A DNA stretch of 8,243 nt from Magnetococcales bacterium (GTDB lineage: Bacteria > Pseudomonadota > Magnetococcia > Magnetococcales > Magnetaquicoccaceae). The stretch is taken from the NCBI GenBank assembly GCA_015229095.1, contig JADGCE010000120.1, positions 1-8,243 on the forward strand, read 5' to 3'. A model generated the notes under the pieces. It was not told the origin of the DNA. It did no database searches and saw only the letters and a program-made list of their open reading frames with translations. Shown one piece after another: positions 6,473-8,243 of this stretch (position 1 is the first letter of the stretch; every line of letters starts with the position of its first letter). Made by a program: the position numbers and the translations under genes.

Positions 6473-8194
6473 ATGTCGGCATGTAAGGTGTTTATTTCCC
6501 ATGCAACTGCGGATAAAAACTTTGCCATCAAACTGCAGGATGCGTTGCAGGCTCATGACATGGAGGCCTGGATCGATCATCGTGAATTGACCGCCGGGGA
6601 GGTTCTCCCCGAAAAGATCAAAACCGCCATCCAGGAGGCGCAGTTTTTTATCCTGCTGTTGTCGATGGCGGCCATAAACTCCGACTGGGTGGCCGCAGAG
6701 AGCGATTGGGCACTGCAACGGGGGGAGGATATCACCCTCATCCCCCTGCTGTTGGAAGGGGTCAAACCGGCTGCCGCCAAGCGGTTTCTCGGTGGGAAGG
6801 AGTTGAAATGCATCGAGGTGGGGCACAATGGCCTGCAAGGCTCCATGGTGGCCATCCTGGCGGCCTTGGAGGTGCGCCTGCCGGATCACGATCCCGCCAT
6901 CACGCCCACCGCCCCGCCGGTGGAAGAGTTGATTCTCCAGTTGAGCCAGGCAACCCTCGTGGGGGAGGTTGGCAAACAGCGGGGAGAGGCCCAGGCGATG
7001 CTGATCTATCGTCCCTCCGCTGGGGGGCCGCCGGTGGAGAGCCCGGACTATACCTTCCGTGCCCCCCTGGGGCCCATCGAGGCCGAGGAGCTTGCCTGGT
7101 ATCTGGAGCGCTTTCCCCGCTGGCCGGGAGAGGCCTTTCGGGGACGGGCCCAGGCGGTGGAGAACGCTCTGCCCCGCTGGGGGGAGGCGATCTACCAGGC
7201 GGCTCTGGATCAACCGGCAGCCCTGACGGCGCGGAGTGCCTGGGAGCGTGCGGCATCACACCATCAGCGGCGGCTCACCATACAGATCAAGCCGGGCATG
7301 GCGTCGGCAGAGGCCCAACTCTTCACCCTGCCCTGGGAGTTGCTCCATAACGGCACGGGCTTTTTGTTTGATGGCATCTCTCCGGTACGGGTGCGGCGGC
7401 GACGCCCCAATTACAAGGAGAAAAAAGCCCTCCTCACCCAGCCCCCCCTGCGGGTCTTGCTGCTCTCGCCCCGACCGGAGGATAAACAGGCCGGCTATAT
7501 CGACCACCGGGTGACGGCCCAGCCGGTGGCGGAGGTGTTGGCCGGGCTGGGGGATCTGGCCCGTTTGACCATCCTGGAGGAACCCACCCTGGAGGCACTG
7601 GTGGAGGCGCTGCGCCAAGCCAATCGGGCGGAGGAGCCCTATCATGTGGTCCATTTTGATGGGCATGGGGTCTATCTCGAAAAGCAGGGGCTGGGAGCCC
7701 TCTGTTTTGAGAAGGCGGGCCAGGAGGAAAAGCTGGAGGATCGGGCAAGCCATATTGTGACCGCGACCGAGCTGAGGGGCGCTTTGCAACAGCTTCGCGT
7801 GCCCCTCTTTGTGCTGGAGGCCTGCCAGACCTCCCAGGCTAAATTGAAAGCGGAAGCCTCGGTGGCGGCGGCTTTGCTGGATCAGGGAGCGGCGGCGGTG
7901 GTGGCCATGAGTCACAGCGTGCTGGTGGCGACAGCGGCGGCCTTTATGACCGTGTTTTATCAAAAACTGGCAGAAGGGGAACGGATTGGCGAGGCGATGC
8001 TGGCGGGACAACGCCATCTCTATCGCCACAAATACCGGGGCGACTATCTGGGGGCGGGCGCGCTGGAGCTGCACGACTGGTTTGTGCCGGTGCTCTATCA
8101 GGAGGAGGGAGATCCCGCCCTGGTGATGCAGGTGCCCTCCAAAATGACCAAGGCAGTGGTCAAAAAGCAGCAGGATGCCCATCTGGGAGAGTAA
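6473..8194 (+). CDS. TIR-CHAT protein with intact protease dyad
   Basis: This 573-residue protein is a paralogue of the first 571 residues of the long gene. An N-terminal TIR domain (about 4-140; V-F-I-S-H, then S70-D-W-V-A-A-E76 with the catalytic-type Glu) is followed by a CHAT domain (about 165-560). CHAT domains are caspase-like Cys proteases. Here both dyad positions are present: H398 in H-F-D-G-H-G and C451 in L-E-A-C-Q-T-S, so it is predicted active. The TIR could hydrolyse NAD+ or act as a homotypic adaptor; the sequence cannot decide. It ends at the linker after K-K-Q-Q-D-A-H-L-G-E, exactly where the paralogue goes on into NB-ARC, so it has no ATPase or TPR sensor. I infer an effector triggered by another protein. 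It is the last gene of its unit, with a terminator five bases past the stop codon. A truncated former full-length copy is possible, but the clean ending argues for a functional gene. Confidence 0.93.
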   Translation: MSACKVFISHATADKNFAIKLQDALQAHDMEAWIDHRELTAGEVLPEKIKTAIQEAQFFILLLSMAAINSDWVAAESDWALQRGEDITLIPLLLEGVKPAAAKRFLGGKELKCIEVGHNGLQGSMVAILAALEVRLPDHDPAITPTAPPVEELILQLSQATLVGEVGKQRGEAQAMLIYRPSAGGPPVESPDYTFRAPLGPIEAEELAWYLERFPRWPGEAFRGRAQAVENALPRWGEAIYQAALDQPAALTARSAWERAASHHQRRLTIQIKPGMASAEAQLFTLPWELLHNGTGFLFDGISPVRVRRRRPNYKEKKALLTQPPLRVLLLSPRPEDKQAGYIDHRVTAQPVAEVLAGLGDLARLTILEEPTLEALVEALRQANRAEEPYHVVHFDGHGVYLEKQGLGALCFEKAGQEEKLEDRASHIVTATELRGALQQLRVPLFVLEACQTSQAKLKAEASVAAALLDQGAAAVVAMSHSVLVATAAAFMTVFYQKLAEGERIGEAMLAGQRHLYRHKYRGDYLGAGALELHDWFVPVLYQEEGDPALVMQVPSKMTKAVVKKQQDAHLGE

Positions 8195-8198
8195 ATAT

Positions 8199-8226
8199 CC
8201 CCCGGCAGAGCCGGGGGCTTTAATTT
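8199..8226 (+). terminator. Rho-independent terminator after the short TIR-CHAT gene
   Basis: CCCCCGGC (8199-8206) pairs perfectly with GCCGGGGG (8210-8217) across a three-base AGA loop. The run CTTTAATTT follows. The eight-base all-GC stem plus T-rich tail, starting five bases after the stop codon, is a classic intrinsic terminator. Confidence 0.85.
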
Positions 8227-8243
8227 GTGAGCCGCTCAAAGCG

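Larger units (their letters stand above)
6356..8191 (+). repeat. Direct repeat copy 2 (leader + TIR-CHAT)
   Basis: This is the right copy of the duplication whose left copy is 118-1944. It carries the same 38-base leader block and the same TIR-CHAT coding region, and it ends at the last sense codon of the short gene. What follows (stop codon and terminator) has no counterpart in the left copy, which continues into NB-ARC coding sequence. Coding positions of the two copies are offset by 6241 through the TIR domain; small indels appear in the CHAT part. Confidence 0.9.

Noticed and set aside
1..8243. Mobile element, CRISPR or RNA genes
   Set aside because: No transposase or integrase, no terminal inverted repeats bounding the locus, no regularly spaced short repeats outside the TPR coding region, and no tRNA- or rRNA-like sequence seen on either strand.

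Overview
The window holds four protein-coding genes. Two are paralogues on the + strand that look like bacterial immunity or programmed-death proteins. Between them lies a two-gene operon on the - strand that I cannot assign to any family. The DNA is GC-rich by eye, Shine-Dalgarno sites and one rho-independent terminator are bacterial in style, and no introns are needed. TIR, CHAT, STAND-ATPase and TPR combinations are common in multicellular or behaviourally complex bacteria such as cyanobacteria, Chloroflexi, actinobacteria and some Proteobacteria. A proteobacterium is my best guess, with low confidence. No tRNA, rRNA, CRISPR array, transposase or integrase is visible, so this reads as accessory (defence or conflict) DNA without an obvious mobile carrier.

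Layout: 1-231 is the 5' boundary and leader. 232-4539 (+) encodes a 1435-residue TIR - CHAT-like - NB-ARC/STAND ATPase - winged-helix - TPR protein. 4507-5334 (-) and 5387-6298 (-) form a small operon, read right to left. It runs convergently into the end of the first gene and diverges from the fourth gene. 6299-6472 is a shared divergent control region. 6473-8194 (+) encodes a 573-residue TIR-CHAT protein, followed at once by a strong hairpin terminator (8199-8226).

The two + genes are a duplication. The homology starts in the non-coding leader (118 and 6356), runs through the TIR and CHAT domains, and stops exactly where the NB-ARC domain begins in the long copy. The main observation is a division of labour in the CHAT (caspase-like) domain. 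The short protein keeps the His-Cys dyad (H398, C451). The long protein keeps the His (H399) but has Ala (A452) where the Cys should be, plus a 3-residue deletion next to it. Both keep the TIR Glu (E76) in an S-x-W-V-x-x-E motif. My working model, which is inference, is a sensor/effector pair. The long protein would be a STAND/TPR sensor with a pseudoprotease domain. The short one would be a protease (and possibly NADase) effector, recruited through homotypic TIR and/or CHAT contacts. The sandwiched - strand proteins would be candidate partners, regulators or protease substrates.
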